This document shows, one piece after another, positions 9,553 through 19,700 of a stretch of DNA of 64,000 nucleotides. Each line of letters begins with the position of its first letter. The first letter of the stretch is position 1. Both the position numbers and the translations under genes were made by a program. Source of the stretch: Clostridium sp. OF09-36 (GTDB taxonomy: Bacteria > Bacillota > Clostridia > Lachnospirales > Lachnospiraceae); the NCBI RefSeq assembly GCF_003481985.1, contig NZ_QUMD01000013.1, positions 37,995 to 101,994 of the forward strand, written 5' to 3'. Below the pieces are notes generated by a model, which did not search any database, had not been told where the DNA came from, and worked only from the letters and a program-made list of their open reading frames with translations.

Positions 9553-11660
9553 ATGTACAAAAGTTTTAGTATGGAACTTGCCGGAAGAACCCTGACTGTG
9601 GACGTCAACAGAGTTGCAAAGCAGGCAAACGGCGCAGCATTTATGCATTATGGCGACACTACCGTATTATCTACCGCTACGGCATCCGATAAACCGAGAG
9701 ACGGTATCGATTTCTTCCCGTTAAGCGTAGAATATGAAGAAAAATTATACTCCGTAGGAAAGATCCCGGGAGGCTTCAACAAGAGAGAGGGAAAAGCATC
9801 TGAGAATGCAATCCTGACCTCCCGTGTTATCGACCGTCCGATGAGACCACTGTTCCCGAAGGATTACCGCAACGACGTAACCTTAAACAACATGGTTATG
9901 AGCGTAGATCCGGAGTGCCGTCCGGAGTTAGTTGCAATGTTAGGCGCTGCAATCGCAACCTGCATTTCCGATATCCCGTTTGACGGTCCGTGTGCCATGA
10001 CCCAGGTTGGCATGATCGATGGCGAGTTCATCATCAACCCGTCCCAGGCGCAGTGGAAGCAGGGTGACTTAAACTTAACCGTAGCATCTACCGTGAGAAG
10101 GTCATCATGATCGAGGCTGGTGCAAACGAGATCCCGGAAGCAAAGATGATCGAAGCAATCTACAAGGCTCATGAGATCAACCAGGAGATCATCAAATTCA
10201 TCGACACCATCGTGGCAGAGTGCGGCAAGGCAAAACACAGCTACGAGAGCTGTGCAATCCCGGAAGAGCTGTTTGCAGCGATCAAGGAGATCGTAACTCC
10301 GGAGCAGATGGAAGAGGCTGTCTTCACCGATGACAAGCAGACCCGTGAGGAGAACATCCGCCAGATTACCGAGAAGCTGGAGGAGGCATTTGCGGACAAC
10401 GAGGAGTGGCTTGCAGTGCTTGGCGAGGCTGTTTACCAGTACCAGAAGAAGACTGTCCGCAAGATGATCTTAAAAGACCACAAGAGACCGGATGGCCGTG
10501 AGATCACCCAGATCCGTCCGCTGGCTGCAGAGGTCGACCTGATCCCGCGTGTACACGGTTCCGCTATGTTCACCCGTGGCCAGACCCAGATCTGCAACGT
10601 ATGTACCCTGGCTCCGCTGTCTGAGCAGCAGAAGTTAGACGGCCTGGATGAGAACGAAGTATCCAAGCGCTATATGCATCACTATAATTTCCCGTCCTAC
10701 TCTGTAGGTGAGACCAAGCCGTCCAGAGGACCGGGACGCCGTGAGATCGGTCATGGCGCACTGGCAGAGCGTGCCCTGGTTCCGGTACTGCCGTCCGAGG
10801 AAGAGTTCCCGTATGCGATCCGTACCGTATCCGAGACCTTCGAGTCCAACGGTTCTACCTCCATGGCATCTACCTGTGCTTCCTGTATGTCCTTAATGGC
10901 AGCAGGTGTGCCGATCAAGAAGATGGTAGCAGGTATTTCCTGTGGTCTTGTAACTGGTGATTCTGATGACGATTTCGTTCTTTTAACTGATATCCAGGGC
11001 CTTGAGGATTTCTTCGGCGATATGGACTTTAAGGTAACCGGTACCACCGATGGTATCACTGCAATCCAGATGGATATCAAGATCCACGGACTGACCAGAC
11101 CAATCGTAGAGGGTGCGATCGCAAGATGCCGTGAGGCAAGACTCTTCATCATGGATACCTGCATGAAACCGGCAATCTCTGAGCCGAGAAAAGAAGTTGG
11201 CAAATATGCTCCGAAGATTGACCAGATCAGCATCGACCCGCAGAAGATCGGCGATGTGGTTGGTAAGCAGGGCTGCGTGATCAACAAGATCATCGAGGAG
11301 ACCGGCGTGAAGATCGACATTTCCGAGGAAGGCAACGTAGCAATCTGCGGTACCGACAAAGAGATGATCGAGAAAGCAAAGAGCATCATCAAGAGCATTG
11401 TGACTGACATTGAGCCGGGCCAGGTCATTACCGGTAAGGTTGTCCGCATTATGCCGTTCGGTGCTTTTGTTGAGCTGAAGCCGAAAAAAGATGGTATGAT
11501 CCACATCTCCAGACTTTCCGACAAGCGTGTAGAGAAAGTGGAAGATGTTGTAAATATCGGTGATATGGTAACCGTTAAGGTTCTTGACGTAGATAAGATG
11601 GGCAAGATCAGCCTCAGCATGAAGCCGGGTGACCTTGCAAAAAAGGAAAGTGAAAACTAA
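9553..11660 (+). CDS. pnp: polyribonucleotide nucleotidyltransferase (PNPase), frameshifted in this sequence
   Basis: Phosphorolytic 3'-5' exoribonuclease of mRNA decay. Two RNase PH domains (FMHYGDTTVLSTATAS; later TRGQTQICNVCTLAPLSEQQ) flank the alpha-helical linker. C-terminal KH (GKQGCVINKIIEETGVKIDI) and S1 (GKVVRIMPFGAFVELKPKKDG) domains follow. ATG 9553 has AAAGGAGA upstream; an in-frame ATG at 9529 lacks a site. The frame breaks near 10093, where TCTACCGTGAG should read TCTACCCGTGAG, a CCC run reduced to CC. The repaired length of 702 aa is normal. PNPase is encoded as one chain everywhere, so a sequence error is likely. Confidence 0.95.
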
Positions 11661-11663
11661 ACT

Positions 11664-13022
11664 ATGAACTGTAAAAGATATTTTACAGGTGCTCTGGCTG
11701 CCTTTATGGTGGCCAGTAGTGCTTTTATGACTTACGCAGACGGTCCGGTGACGATGGGGACCGATCCGGCAGGACTTACATCAGCACCCGGCGAAAGCAC
11801 CGGGGCAGGAAATGCGGCTCCTGCTGCACAGGAAACCGTGCAGGCCGCATCAGAAGCACAAAGCAATGCATCCCAGACAGTCACTGCGGGTGGCCAGACA
11901 TCCGGTTCGACACCTGCATTATCTGGAAGTCAGACAACCGGATCTGGTGTCGTAACCTCCGGAGTGATCACGGCAGGAAGCGGTCAGGCAGGACCGGGCA
12001 GCGGACCGGGAAGCAGTATTTCGGTTCCTGCCGTAGTAGGAGCCGGAAATATTTCCTTTGCAGGACAGCTTTCCAGTCCTATCGTCAAGGTTGTGGACAA
12101 ATACAGCTACGACCAGATGACAAAGGACATCAACAGCCTGAAATCGCGTTATGGAAGCCACATGCAGGTGAATTCCATCGGCACCAGCCTGGATGGAAGA
12201 ACCCTTTATGAGATGATCATTGGAAATCCCAATGCGTCAAAGCATGTGCTGATTCATGCAGGAATCCATGCGCGGGAATACATGACACCGCTTCTGGTCA
12301 TGAAGCAGGCGGAGCATCTGCTTGCCTTTTATGACAGTGGAGCATACCAGGGGCGCAAGCTCTCAGACATTCTGGGTGGTGTGGCTGTCCACATTGTACC
12401 GATGGTGAATCCGGATGGAATTACGATCAGTCAGTTTGGGGTGTCAGCGCTTCGCTCTTCCGACCTGCGTCAGACTGTGAACCAGTGCTATGCCCAGGAT
12501 ACGGCAGATGGGCGGACCAGTCAGGCCTTTGACCGGTATTTGAGCTTATGGAAGGCCAATGGCTGCGGTGTGGACTTAAACCAGAATTTCCCGGCCTTGT
12601 GGGATTCCATCAGCACGGGACCGTCCCACGCTTCCTATGCAAACTATAAGGGAACCAGTGCGCTTTCCGAGCCGGAGAGCCAGGCACTGGCAAATCTCGT
12701 GAACTCCAGAAGCTGGTCTTTGACCATCAGCTACCACAGCATGGGAAATCTGGTTTATTGGGATTTTGAGGGAAATAAGGTGTCAGCAGAGTCCAAAGCA
12801 CTGGCAGATCTGGTAACTGGGATTTCCGGATACCGCACGAATACAAGCAGCGGAAAAGGCGGGTTTAAGGATTATGTCCAGATCAAAGACAATCCGGTCC
12901 CAAGTCTTACGATCGAAGTGGGAGGCGTAGCCTGTCCGATGCCAGTCAGTGAATTTGGCAATGTCTGGAACAGCAACCAGTCAATTATGGCGGCTGTAGC
13001 AGCGTATGCTGCAGATCATTAG
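11664..13022 (+). CDS. secreted M14 family zinc carboxypeptidase
   Basis: This 452-aa protein starts with a signal peptide (residues 1-26, ending near TYADG). A low-complexity Gly/Ser/Ala/Thr/Pro linker covers about residues 30-135, and an M14 peptidase domain starts at about 145. Zinc ligands are His202 and Glu205 (HAREYMTP) and His358 (SYHSMGN); the catalytic Glu is 418 (LTIEVGG). NPDG and the VDLNQNFP motif are present. It probably trims peptides or peptidoglycan stems outside the cell. It starts only 3 bp after the pnp stop, so it may be co-transcribed, although a secreted enzyme has no obvious link to RNA decay. A terminator follows at 13,130. Confidence 0.88.
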   Translation: MNCKRYFTGALAAFMVASSAFMTYADGPVTMGTDPAGLTSAPGESTGAGNAAPAAQETVQAASEAQSNASQTVTAGGQTSGSTPALSGSQTTGSGVVTSGVITAGSGQAGPGSGPGSSISVPAVVGAGNISFAGQLSSPIVKVVDKYSYDQMTKDINSLKSRYGSHMQVNSIGTSLDGRTLYEMIIGNPNASKHVLIHAGIHAREYMTPLLVMKQAEHLLAFYDSGAYQGRKLSDILGGVAVHIVPMVNPDGITISQFGVSALRSSDLRQTVNQCYAQDTADGRTSQAFDRYLSLWKANGCGVDLNQNFPALWDSISTGPSHASYANYKGTSALSEPESQALANLVNSRSWSLTISYHSMGNLVYWDFEGNKVSAESKALADLVTGISGYRTNTSSGKGGFKDYVQIKDNPVPSLTIEVGGVACPMPVSEFGNVWNSNQSIMAAVAAYAADH

Positions 13023-13129
13023 GTATTATGGTTCACACATGCGTGACCGGCAGCTGCTTACCAAACCATGGCGGCTTCTTCCCGGATCATACTGCTTTTT
13101 TAACAATTGTTTTACCATGTTTCGTTTAG

Positions 13130-13163
13130 AATGCCTGTCACAGATGCTGTGGCAGGCATTTTT
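13130..13163 (+). terminator. intrinsic terminator after the M14 carboxypeptidase gene
   Basis: Arms AATGCCTG-CACAG and CTGTG-CAGGCATT form a long stem around an ATG loop, followed by five T. Confidence 0.9.
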
Positions 13164-13204
13164 ACATACTATTTACCCAAAATTTATTTAAATTTTAAAA
13201 ATGA

Positions 13205-13234
13205 TTGGAAATGAAGGTAGTGGTATGGTATGAT
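13205..13234 (+). promoter_or_regulatory. candidate promoter of the Na+/phosphate transporter gene
   Basis: TTGGAA (13205-13210), an 18-bp spacer and TATGAT (13229-13234) lie in an AT-rich stretch 60 bp before the ATG. Confidence 0.5.
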
Positions 13235-13294
13235 TGAATTGTTTGCGGACTGAAGAGAATAAAGAGAAAAAGTACGCGAGACGAGGAGGAGAGT

Positions 13295-14968
13295 ATGTCA
13301 ATCAGCGACATTTCAAACGGGTTTGGCTTTCTTGGCGGTCTTGGCATGTTCCTTTATGGCATGAATATCATGGCAGACGGTATGCAGAAGACAGCAGGAA
13401 GCAAGATGAGCAGTTTCCTTGGAATGCTCACCAATAACCGCTTTCTGGCAGTGGCTCTGGGTGCATTGATCACGGCAATCATCCAGTCCAGCGGTGCGAC
13501 AACAGTTATGGTTGTTGGTTTTGTAAGTGCAGGTGTGTTAAATCTGTCACAGGCAGTGGGTGTGATTATGGGTGCCAACATCGGTACTACCATCACCGCA
13601 TGGATCGTATCCATGAGCCAGTTAGGCGATGCCTTTGAAGTCATGAAGCCGAGCTTTTATGCGCCGGCCATCATTGGAATCGGAGCGTTGTTCCTGGTGT
13701 TTTCAAAGAGCCAGAAGAAGAAGACCGTCGGTGAGATCATGATCGGTCTTGGACTGTTGTTTATCGGTCTGGACTTTATGTCAGGCTCTATCAATCCTTA
13801 TACCGATGCCCCGATCTTCGCGAAAGCATTTGAGGTTCTGGGCGGAAATCCGCTTTTAGGTATGCTGATCGGTGCCATGGTTACTGCACTGCTGCAGAGC
13901 TCCTCTGCATCGGTTGGTATCTTACAGACCCTTGCCATGAACGGGATCGTAACGACCAATGCGGCAATCTACATTACGCTGGGCCAGAATATCGGCTCCT
14001 GCGTAACGGCAATGCTGTCCAGTATGGGCGGCTCCCGTACCGCTAAGCGTGCAGCGGTCATGCACCTGACCTTTAACGTGATCGGTGCGATCGTATTTGG
14101 AACCATTGGTTTTATCTTTTTCAGCCTGCGCCCGGCCTTTGCAGCAGCAAATATCAATGCGGTGCAGATTTCCATCTTCCATACGATCTTTAACCTGTCC
14201 ATGACCACGCTGCTGTTCCCATTTGCAGACGTTCTGGTAAAGATTTCCGGTATGGTTGTGAAGGAAAAAGAAGAGAAAGAGCCGGTTGTGGAGGATGCAG
14301 AAACAGCTGCAACCCTCAAACATCTGGACGAGCGTATCTTCGAGTCCCCGGCCTTTGCCGTTGAGACTGCAGCCCTTGAGGTAGTCCATATGGGACAGAT
14401 CACCTACGAAAACGTGACCCGTGCCATCGATGCCGTTCTGACCGTGAACTCAGATGAGGTAGAAACCGTATTTAAGACCGAGCAGACCATCAACAATATG
14501 GAAAAGATGCTGACCGAGTATCTGATCAAGGTAGACAATCTTTCCCTGACTGAGAAACAGAAGAAGGTCGTAAATAACCTGTTCTACAGCGTCAGCGATA
14601 TCGAGCGTATCGGTGACCATGCGGAAAACCTGGCAGAACAGGCACAGTATATGGTAGAACACGGACTTCAGTTTTCCAGCACTGGTGCAGAAGACTTAAA
14701 ATCCATCAGCGACAGCGTATTAAAATCCTTCCAGTATGCGATTGATGCAAGACAGAATGGCAATATGGAGGCAGTACGGAAAGTCAGCCAGTATGAGGAC
14801 GATGTTGACAGCCAGGAGGAGGAGCTTCGCGAGAAGCACATCGAGCGTTTGTCTGCAGGCGAGTGCAAAGCTTCCGCCGGTGTGGTATTCCTGGATATCA
14901 TCAGCAATCTGGAGCGTGTATCTGACCATGCATACAATCTGGCAGGTTATGTAAAAGATGAGATGTAA
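13295..14968 (+). CDS. Na+/phosphate cotransporter with PhoU-like C-terminal domain (NptA/NPT2 family)
   Basis: A 557-aa polytopic membrane protein. The NPT2-family inverted repeat is visible as QSSGATTVMVVGFVSAG in the first half and QSSSASVGILQTLAMNG in the second, the QSS motifs that bind Na+ and phosphate. Membrane helices occupy about residues 1-320. A cytosolic PhoU-like helical domain (about 350-557, with NNLFYSVSDIERIGDHAENL and NLERVSDHAYNLA) is typical of Gram-positive members. It probably imports inorganic phosphate with sodium. The ribosome site is AGGAGGAGAGT. It is flanked by terminators, so probably monocistronic. The frame is intact. Confidence 0.9.
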   Translation: MSISDISNGFGFLGGLGMFLYGMNIMADGMQKTAGSKMSSFLGMLTNNRFLAVALGALITAIIQSSGATTVMVVGFVSAGVLNLSQAVGVIMGANIGTTITAWIVSMSQLGDAFEVMKPSFYAPAIIGIGALFLVFSKSQKKKTVGEIMIGLGLLFIGLDFMSGSINPYTDAPIFAKAFEVLGGNPLLGMLIGAMVTALLQSSSASVGILQTLAMNGIVTTNAAIYITLGQNIGSCVTAMLSSMGGSRTAKRAAVMHLTFNVIGAIVFGTIGFIFFSLRPAFAAANINAVQISIFHTIFNLSMTTLLFPFADVLVKISGMVVKEKEEKEPVVEDAETAATLKHLDERIFESPAFAVETAALEVVHMGQITYENVTRAIDAVLTVNSDEVETVFKTEQTINNMEKMLTEYLIKVDNLSLTEKQKKVVNNLFYSVSDIERIGDHAENLAEQAQYMVEHGLQFSSTGAEDLKSISDSVLKSFQYAIDARQNGNMEAVRKVSQYEDDVDSQEEELREKHIERLSAGECKASAGVVFLDIISNLERVSDHAYNLAGYVKDEM

Positions 14969-15030
14969 ATAATGACAGATTGGTGCAGGAAAAGATACGA
15001 AAATAGCGAATATTGTATACAAAGCACAAA

Positions 15031-15070
15031 AGAAAGCCCTTCGGAGCCAGCCTCCGGGGGGCTTCTTTGA
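15031..15070 (+). terminator. intrinsic terminator after the Na+/phosphate transporter gene
   Basis: AAGCCC-TTCGGAG and CTCCGG-GGGGCTT form a GC-rich stem, with a short T-containing tail (TCTTTGA). Confidence 0.75.
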
Positions 15071-15121
15071 CAAAAACAAGACGAAAATCCAGGTGTTTTT
15101 GTTAATATGGCAAAAAAAGGC

Positions 15122-15150
15122 TTGCTATTTTGCTTGTTATTAGGTACAAT
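15122..15150 (+). promoter_or_regulatory. gapA promoter
   Basis: TTGCTA (15122-15127), a 17-bp spacer and TACAAT (15145-15150) lie 63 bp before the gapA ATG. No operator-like repeat is evident downstream. Confidence 0.65.
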
Positions 15151-15213
15151 AAGAACCAGGTTGATGACTTTTTAACAATCATCATATTTTTAACAATCTA
15201 GGAGGAATGAATC

Positions 15214-16245
15214 ATGGCAGTTAAAGTAGCAATCAATGGTTTTGGTCGTATCGGCCGTCTGGCTTTCAGACAGATGTTTGGCGCAGAGGGTTATGAGGTA
15301 GTAGCAATCAACGACTTAACCGATCCGAAGATGTTAGCTCACTTATTAAAATACGATACCGCACAGGGCGGATATGCAGGCCACATCGGTGAGGGCAAAC
15401 ACACCGTAGAGGCTGGCGAGGACTCCATCACTGTTGACGGCAAGAAGATTACCATCTACAAAGAGGCTAAGGCAGCAGACCTTCCGTGGGGCGAGATCGG
15501 CGTAGATGTAGTATTAGAGTGTACTGGTTTCTACACCTCCAAAGAGAAAGCACAGGCTCACATTGACGCAGGCGCAAAGAAGGTTGTCATCTCCGCTCCG
15601 GCTGGTAACGACTTAAAGACCATCGTTTACAGCGTAAACGAGAACACCCTGACTGCTGAGGATACCATCATTTCCGCAGCATCCTGCACCACCAACTGCT
15701 TAGCACCTATGGCAAAAGCACTGAACGACTACGCTCCGATCCAGTCCGGTATCATGAGCACCATCCACGCTTACACCGGTGACCAGATGATCCTGGACGG
15801 CCCGCACAGAAAAGGCGATTTAAGAAGAGCAAGAGCAGGCGCTGCAAACATCGTTCCGAACTCCACCGGTGCTGCAAAAGCAATCGGCCTGGTTATTCCG
15901 GAGTTAAACGGCAAGCTCATCGGTTCCGCACAGCGTGTTCCGGTACCGACCGGTTCTACCACCATCTTAACTGCAGTTGTTAAGAAAGCTGGCGTTACCA
16001 AAGAAGATATCAACGCAGCTATGAAAGCAGCAGCAAGCGAGTCCTTCGGTTACAACGAGGATCCGATCGTTTCTTCCGACGTTATCGGCATGAGATATGG
16101 TTCTCTGTTTGATGCAACCCAGACCATGGTGGCTCAGATCGCAGATGATCTGTACGAGGTTCAGGTTGTTTCATGGTATGACAACGAGAACTCCTACACC
16201 AGCCAGATGGTTCGCACCATTAAGTACTTCGCAGAGCTGGCATAA
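15214..16245 (+). CDS. gapA: glyceraldehyde-3-phosphate dehydrogenase (type I)
   Basis: This 343-aa NAD-dependent glycolytic GAPDH oxidises glyceraldehyde-3-phosphate to 1,3-bisphosphoglycerate. It begins with the Rossmann motif AINGFGRIGRLAFRQMF. The active-site Cys158 lies in SAASCTTNCLAP, and the C-terminal WYDNENSYTSQMVRT is conserved. Codon use is strongly biased, as expected for a highly expressed gene. A strong AGGAGGAAT site precedes the ATG. It is first in a gapA-pgk-tpiA cluster, but a terminator separates it from pgk, so gapA is probably also made as a single message. No cggR regulator gene is adjacent. Confidence 0.97.
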   Translation: MAVKVAINGFGRIGRLAFRQMFGAEGYEVVAINDLTDPKMLAHLLKYDTAQGGYAGHIGEGKHTVEAGEDSITVDGKKITIYKEAKAADLPWGEIGVDVVLECTGFYTSKEKAQAHIDAGAKKVVISAPAGNDLKTIVYSVNENTLTAEDTIISAASCTTNCLAPMAKALNDYAPIQSGIMSTIHAYTGDQMILDGPHRKGDLRRARAGAANIVPNSTGAAKAIGLVIPELNGKLIGSAQRVPVPTGSTTILTAVVKKAGVTKEDINAAMKAAASESFGYNEDPIVSSDVIGMRYGSLFDATQTMVAQIADDLYEVQVVSWYDNENSYTSQMVRTIKYFAELA

Positions 16246-16320
16246 TTTCTGCTAAAGGAAATTCTTATGCTGCTGTTTATGCAGTGCATGAACGGCAACA
16301 GTTTACAAAAGGCTCAGGAA

Positions 16321-16352
16321 AGGGTCCGGTCACATGTGGACCGGACCCTTTT
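16321..16352 (+). terminator. intrinsic terminator between gapA and pgk
   Basis: A perfect stem of GGGTCCGGTC with GACCGGACCC around a short loop, followed by TTTT. The T-run is short, so read-through into pgk is possible. Confidence 0.85.
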
Positions 16353-16412
16353 GCGTCGATAGGTATAGGGCTTGTCCCACCATCATTTATACAAAGAAAG
16401 GGGATTACCTCC

Positions 16413-17636
16413 ATGTTAAATAAAAAAAGTGTTGATGATCTGAAAAATTTAAAAGGAAAAAGAGTTCTGGTCCGCTGTGACTTCAACGTACCGTTAAAGA
16501 ATGGCGTGATCACCGATGAGACCCGTATCGTGGCTGCACTTCCGACTATCCAGAAGCTGATCGGTGAGGGTGCAAAGGTTATCCTTTGTTCCCACCTTGG
16601 CAAAGTAAAGAACGGCCCGAACGAGGGTGAGTCCTTAGCTCCGGTTGCAGTACGCCTGTCCGAGAAGCTGGGCAAAGAGGTTGTATTCGTAGCAGATTAC
16701 AACGTAACCGGCGAGGCAGCAACCAAGGCAGTAGAGGCTATGAACGAGGGCGATGTAGTCCTTCTCCAGAATACCCGTTTCCGTGGTGCAGAGGAGACCA
16801 AGAACGGCGAGCAGTTCAGCAAAGAGCTGGCTGACCTGGCAGACGATTATGTATGCGATGCATTCGGTTCCTCCCACAGAGCACACGCTTCCGTAGAGGG
16901 CGTAACCAAATTCATCACCGCAAAGGGCGGTACCAACGCAGTTGGTTACCTTATGCAGAAAGAGATCGACTTCCTCGGCAATGCAGTAGAAAACCCGGTA
17001 AGACCGTTCGTAGCAATCCTGGGCGGCGCTAAGGTTGCGGACAAGTTAAACGTAATCTCCAACCTGCTTGAGAAATGCGACACACTGATCATCGGCGGCG
17101 GCATGGCTTTCACCTTCTTAAAGGCAGAGGGCAAGGAAATCGGTAAATCCCTGGTAGACGATACCAAGTTAGATTACTGCAAGGAGATGTTAGCGAAGGC
17201 TGAGAAGCTTGGCAAGAAATTACTCCTTCCGGTAGACGCAGCAGTAGCAGCATCCTTCCCGGATCCGATTGATGCTCCGATCGAGGTTGCAAACGTAGCA
17301 GCAGACCAGATCCCGGCTGACATGATGGGCCTGGATATCGGTACCGAGACTGCAAAGCTTTACGCTGAGGCAGTAAAGAGCGCCAAGACTGTGGTATGGA
17401 ACGGACCGATGGGCGTATTCGAGAACCCGACTCTGGCAGCAGGTACCATTGCCGTAGCAAAGGCACTGGCAGAGACCGACGCAACCACTATCATCGGCGG
17501 CGGCGATTCTGCAGCAGCAGTGAACCAGCTTGGCTTCGCAGACAAGATGAGCCACATCTCCACCGGCGGCGGCGCATCCCTGGAGTTCTTAGAGGGCAAA
17601 TCCCTCCCAGGCGTAGCAGCAGCAGATGATAAATAA
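16413..17636 (+). CDS. pgk: phosphoglycerate kinase
   Basis: This 407-aa enzyme transfers the acyl phosphate of 1,3-bisphosphoglycerate to ADP. Signatures are RVLVRCDFNVPL near the start, LLQNTRFRGAEE, LGGAKVADKLNVISNLL, GGGMAFTFL and the C-terminal TIIGGGDSAAAV with ISTGGGASLEFLEG. ATG 16413 (MLNKKSVDDLKN) was chosen because an AAGGGG site precedes it and the family starts here. An in-frame upstream ATG at 16284 would read through the terminator hairpin. tpiA follows after 16 bp. Confidence 0.97.
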   Translation: MLNKKSVDDLKNLKGKRVLVRCDFNVPLKNGVITDETRIVAALPTIQKLIGEGAKVILCSHLGKVKNGPNEGESLAPVAVRLSEKLGKEVVFVADYNVTGEAATKAVEAMNEGDVVLLQNTRFRGAEETKNGEQFSKELADLADDYVCDAFGSSHRAHASVEGVTKFITAKGGTNAVGYLMQKEIDFLGNAVENPVRPFVAILGGAKVADKLNVISNLLEKCDTLIIGGGMAFTFLKAEGKEIGKSLVDDTKLDYCKEMLAKAEKLGKKLLLPVDAAVAASFPDPIDAPIEVANVAADQIPADMMGLDIGTETAKLYAEAVKSAKTVVWNGPMGVFENPTLAAGTIAVAKALAETDATTIIGGGDSAAAVNQLGFADKMSHISTGGGASLEFLEGKSLPGVAAADDK

Positions 17637-17652
17637 ACAGGAGGATCCTACA

Positions 17653-18405
17653 ATGTCCAGAAAAAAAATTATCGCAGGCAACTGGAAGATGAACATGACT
17701 CCTTCCGAGGCAGTTGCCTTGATCGAAACCTTAAAACCACTTGTAAAGAACGATGAAGTAGATGTTCTGCTTTGTGTTCCGGCTATCGACATTATCCCGG
17801 CTATGGAGGCTGCAAAGGGAAGCAACATCCAGATCGGTGCCGAGAATATGTACTTCGAGGAGAAGGGTGCTTACACCGGTGAAATCTCCCCGAATATGTT
17901 AGTCGATGCAGGCGTAAAATATGTCATCATCGGCCATTCCGAGAGAAGAGAATACTTTGCAGAGACCAATGAGACCGTAAATAAGAAAGTCTTAAAGGCA
18001 TTTGAACATGGTATTACCCCAATCATCTGCTGCGGCGAGAGTCTGACCCAGAGAGAGCAGGGCATTACCATTGACTGGATCCGCCAGCAGATCAAGGTTG
18101 CATTCTTAAATGTAACTGCAGACCAGGCAAAGACTGCCGTGATCGCTTACGAGCCGATCTGGGCGATCGGTACCGGAAAGGTTGCTACGACTGAGCAGGC
18201 GCAGGAAGTATGCGCAGCAATCCGCGCATGCATCGGCGAGATCTACGATGAGGCAACTGCAGCAGCAATCCGTATCCAGTACGGTGGTTCTGTATCTGCG
18301 GCAAGCGCACCGGAGCTGTTTGCTCAGGCAGATATCGACGGAGGCCTGGTAGGCGGTGCATCCCTAAAACCGGATTTTGGTGCGATCGTAAACTACAATA
18401 AGTAA
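17653..18405 (+). CDS. tpiA: triosephosphate isomerase
   Basis: This 250-aa TIM barrel interconverts dihydroxyacetone phosphate and glyceraldehyde-3-phosphate. Seen are the N-terminal IIAGNWKMN with the catalytic Lys, VIIGHSERR with the electrophilic His, the catalytic Glu in AYEPIWAIGTGK with the mobile loop, and the phosphate-binding YGGSV and GGLVGGASL. ATG 17653 has AGGAGGATCC upstream; the in-frame ATG at 17626 lies inside the end of pgk. The gene is translationally close to pgk, and a strong terminator follows. Confidence 0.97.
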   Translation: MSRKKIIAGNWKMNMTPSEAVALIETLKPLVKNDEVDVLLCVPAIDIIPAMEAAKGSNIQIGAENMYFEEKGAYTGEISPNMLVDAGVKYVIIGHSERREYFAETNETVNKKVLKAFEHGITPIICCGESLTQREQGITIDWIRQQIKVAFLNVTADQAKTAVIAYEPIWAIGTGKVATTEQAQEVCAAIRACIGEIYDEATAAAIRIQYGGSVSAASAPELFAQADIDGGLVGGASLKPDFGAIVNYNK

Positions 18406-18488
18406 GAAACCACTGTAAAGGTGTTGTTAAGGAATCATCTGGCTAAAGGCGAAAAACTATACACAAAATCATTTTTGTAGTAAAATAT

Positions 18489-18517
18489 GGGGAACGGAAG
18501 CTATTTCCGTTCCCTTT
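18489..18517 (+). terminator. intrinsic terminator after tpiA
   Basis: GGGAACGGAA pairs perfectly with TTCCGTTCCC, followed by TTTTTA. It ends the glycolytic cluster. Confidence 0.92.
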
Positions 18518-18560
18518 TTATTTCATAGGAAATTGGGATTTTTTAGGGGGATTTTTGTGT

Positions 18561-19700
18561 ATGGAGAATGATAAAAAAGAAAACAAAATAAGACGGAAAA
18601 AGGCAGAAAAGGAGCATCCGGACATCCGGAAGATGGTCCTTCACAATGTCCTGATCACACTTTTGATCATGGGGATATCGACGATCATCGCGCAGGCGTT
18701 TTTTCACTACAGTAAGAATTCGACCAGTGTGGCGATCATTTATGTACTGACGGTTATGCTGGTGGCCCGTTATACGACCGGGTATATTACCGGTATCATT
18801 GCATCGGTTTTCGGCGTGTTTTTCGTGAACTATGTGTTTACCTATCCGTATATGAATTTTAACTTTTCCCTGGACGGCTACCCGGTAACGTTTCTTGGCA
18901 TGCTTCTGGTCTCATCGATCACCAGCACGACGACAACACGTTTCAAGAAACAGAGCCATCTCTTAAATGAGAGGGAGAAACTGTTGGTGGAGGCAGAAAA
19001 GGAGACCATGCGGGCGAATCTTCTGCGTGCGGTGTCACATGACTTAAGAACTCCGCTTACCAGCATCATCGGACTGGCAGACACAGCGTTAAACGACAGC
19101 CCGCAGATGACAGAGGAAAAGCGCCGGGAGCTGTTAGAGGGGATCCGGGAGGATGCCAACTGGCTTTTAAATATGGTGGAAAACCTGTTATCAGTTACCA
19201 GGATCCGTGTGGGTGATACCCACGTGAATACGTCGCCGGAGCCGCTCGAGGAGGTGGTGGCAGAGGCCGTACAGCGATTCCGCAAACGTCTGCCTCAGGG
19301 AAAGGTGGATGTCAAGATCCCGGATGAATTTCTCATGGTCCCGATGGATGCAACGCTGATCGAGCAGGTCATCATCAACCTGCTGGAAAATGCGGTTTAC
19401 CATTCCGGGACAGATGAGCCGATCGAGTTTTATGTGGAAAAAAGAGATGATTGTGTGGCATTCCACATCCGCGATTACGGAAGAGGCATTGACCCGCAGC
19501 GTCTGAAGACGATTTTTGACGGAGCCGGGATTGAGCCGAATGCAAGCGGGGATTCCCATAAGGGAATGGGAATCGGTCTTACCATCTGTAAGACCATCAT
19601 CAATGCCCACAACGGAACCATTGAAGCTGCCAACCGCCTAAAGGGAGCCGAATTTATTTTTACATTACCATTGGAAGAGGAAGAAGAACATGACGAATAA
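18561..19700 (+). CDS. KdpD-like sensor histidine kinase (short form)
   Basis: A 379-aa membrane kinase with a short basic cytoplasmic N-terminus and a DUF4118 (KdpD-type) module of four membrane helices at about residues 30-120. HisKA has the phospho-acceptor His160 in LRAVSHDLRTPLTSI. HATPase_c shows NLLENAVYHS, DYGRGI and GMGIGLTIC. The large N-terminal KdpD sensor and USP domains of full KdpD (about 900 aa) are absent, and no kdpFABC genes are near, so a potassium role is only a guess. It overlaps the regulator gene by 11 bp. ATG 18561 follows a GGGGG site. Confidence 0.88.
   Translation: MENDKKENKIRRKKAEKEHPDIRKMVLHNVLITLLIMGISTIIAQAFFHYSKNSTSVAIIYVLTVMLVARYTTGYITGIIASVFGVFFVNYVFTYPYMNFNFSLDGYPVTFLGMLLVSSITSTTTTRFKKQSHLLNEREKLLVEAEKETMRANLLRAVSHDLRTPLTSIIGLADTALNDSPQMTEEKRRELLEGIREDANWLLNMVENLLSVTRIRVGDTHVNTSPEPLEEVVAEAVQRFRKRLPQGKVDVKIPDEFLMVPMDATLIEQVIINLLENAVYHSGTDEPIEFYVEKRDDCVAFHIRDYGRGIDPQRLKTIFDGAGIEPNASGDSHKGMGIGLTICKTIINAHNGTIEAANRLKGAEFIFTLPLEEEEEHDE

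Noticed and set aside
9553..11660. pnp, pcrA, glgA and others as genes using programmed ribosomal frameshifting
   Set aside because: No slippery heptamer lies at the joins, the breaks hit unrelated genes, and restoring a single base in a short homopolymer repairs each one. Sequence error is the simpler cause.
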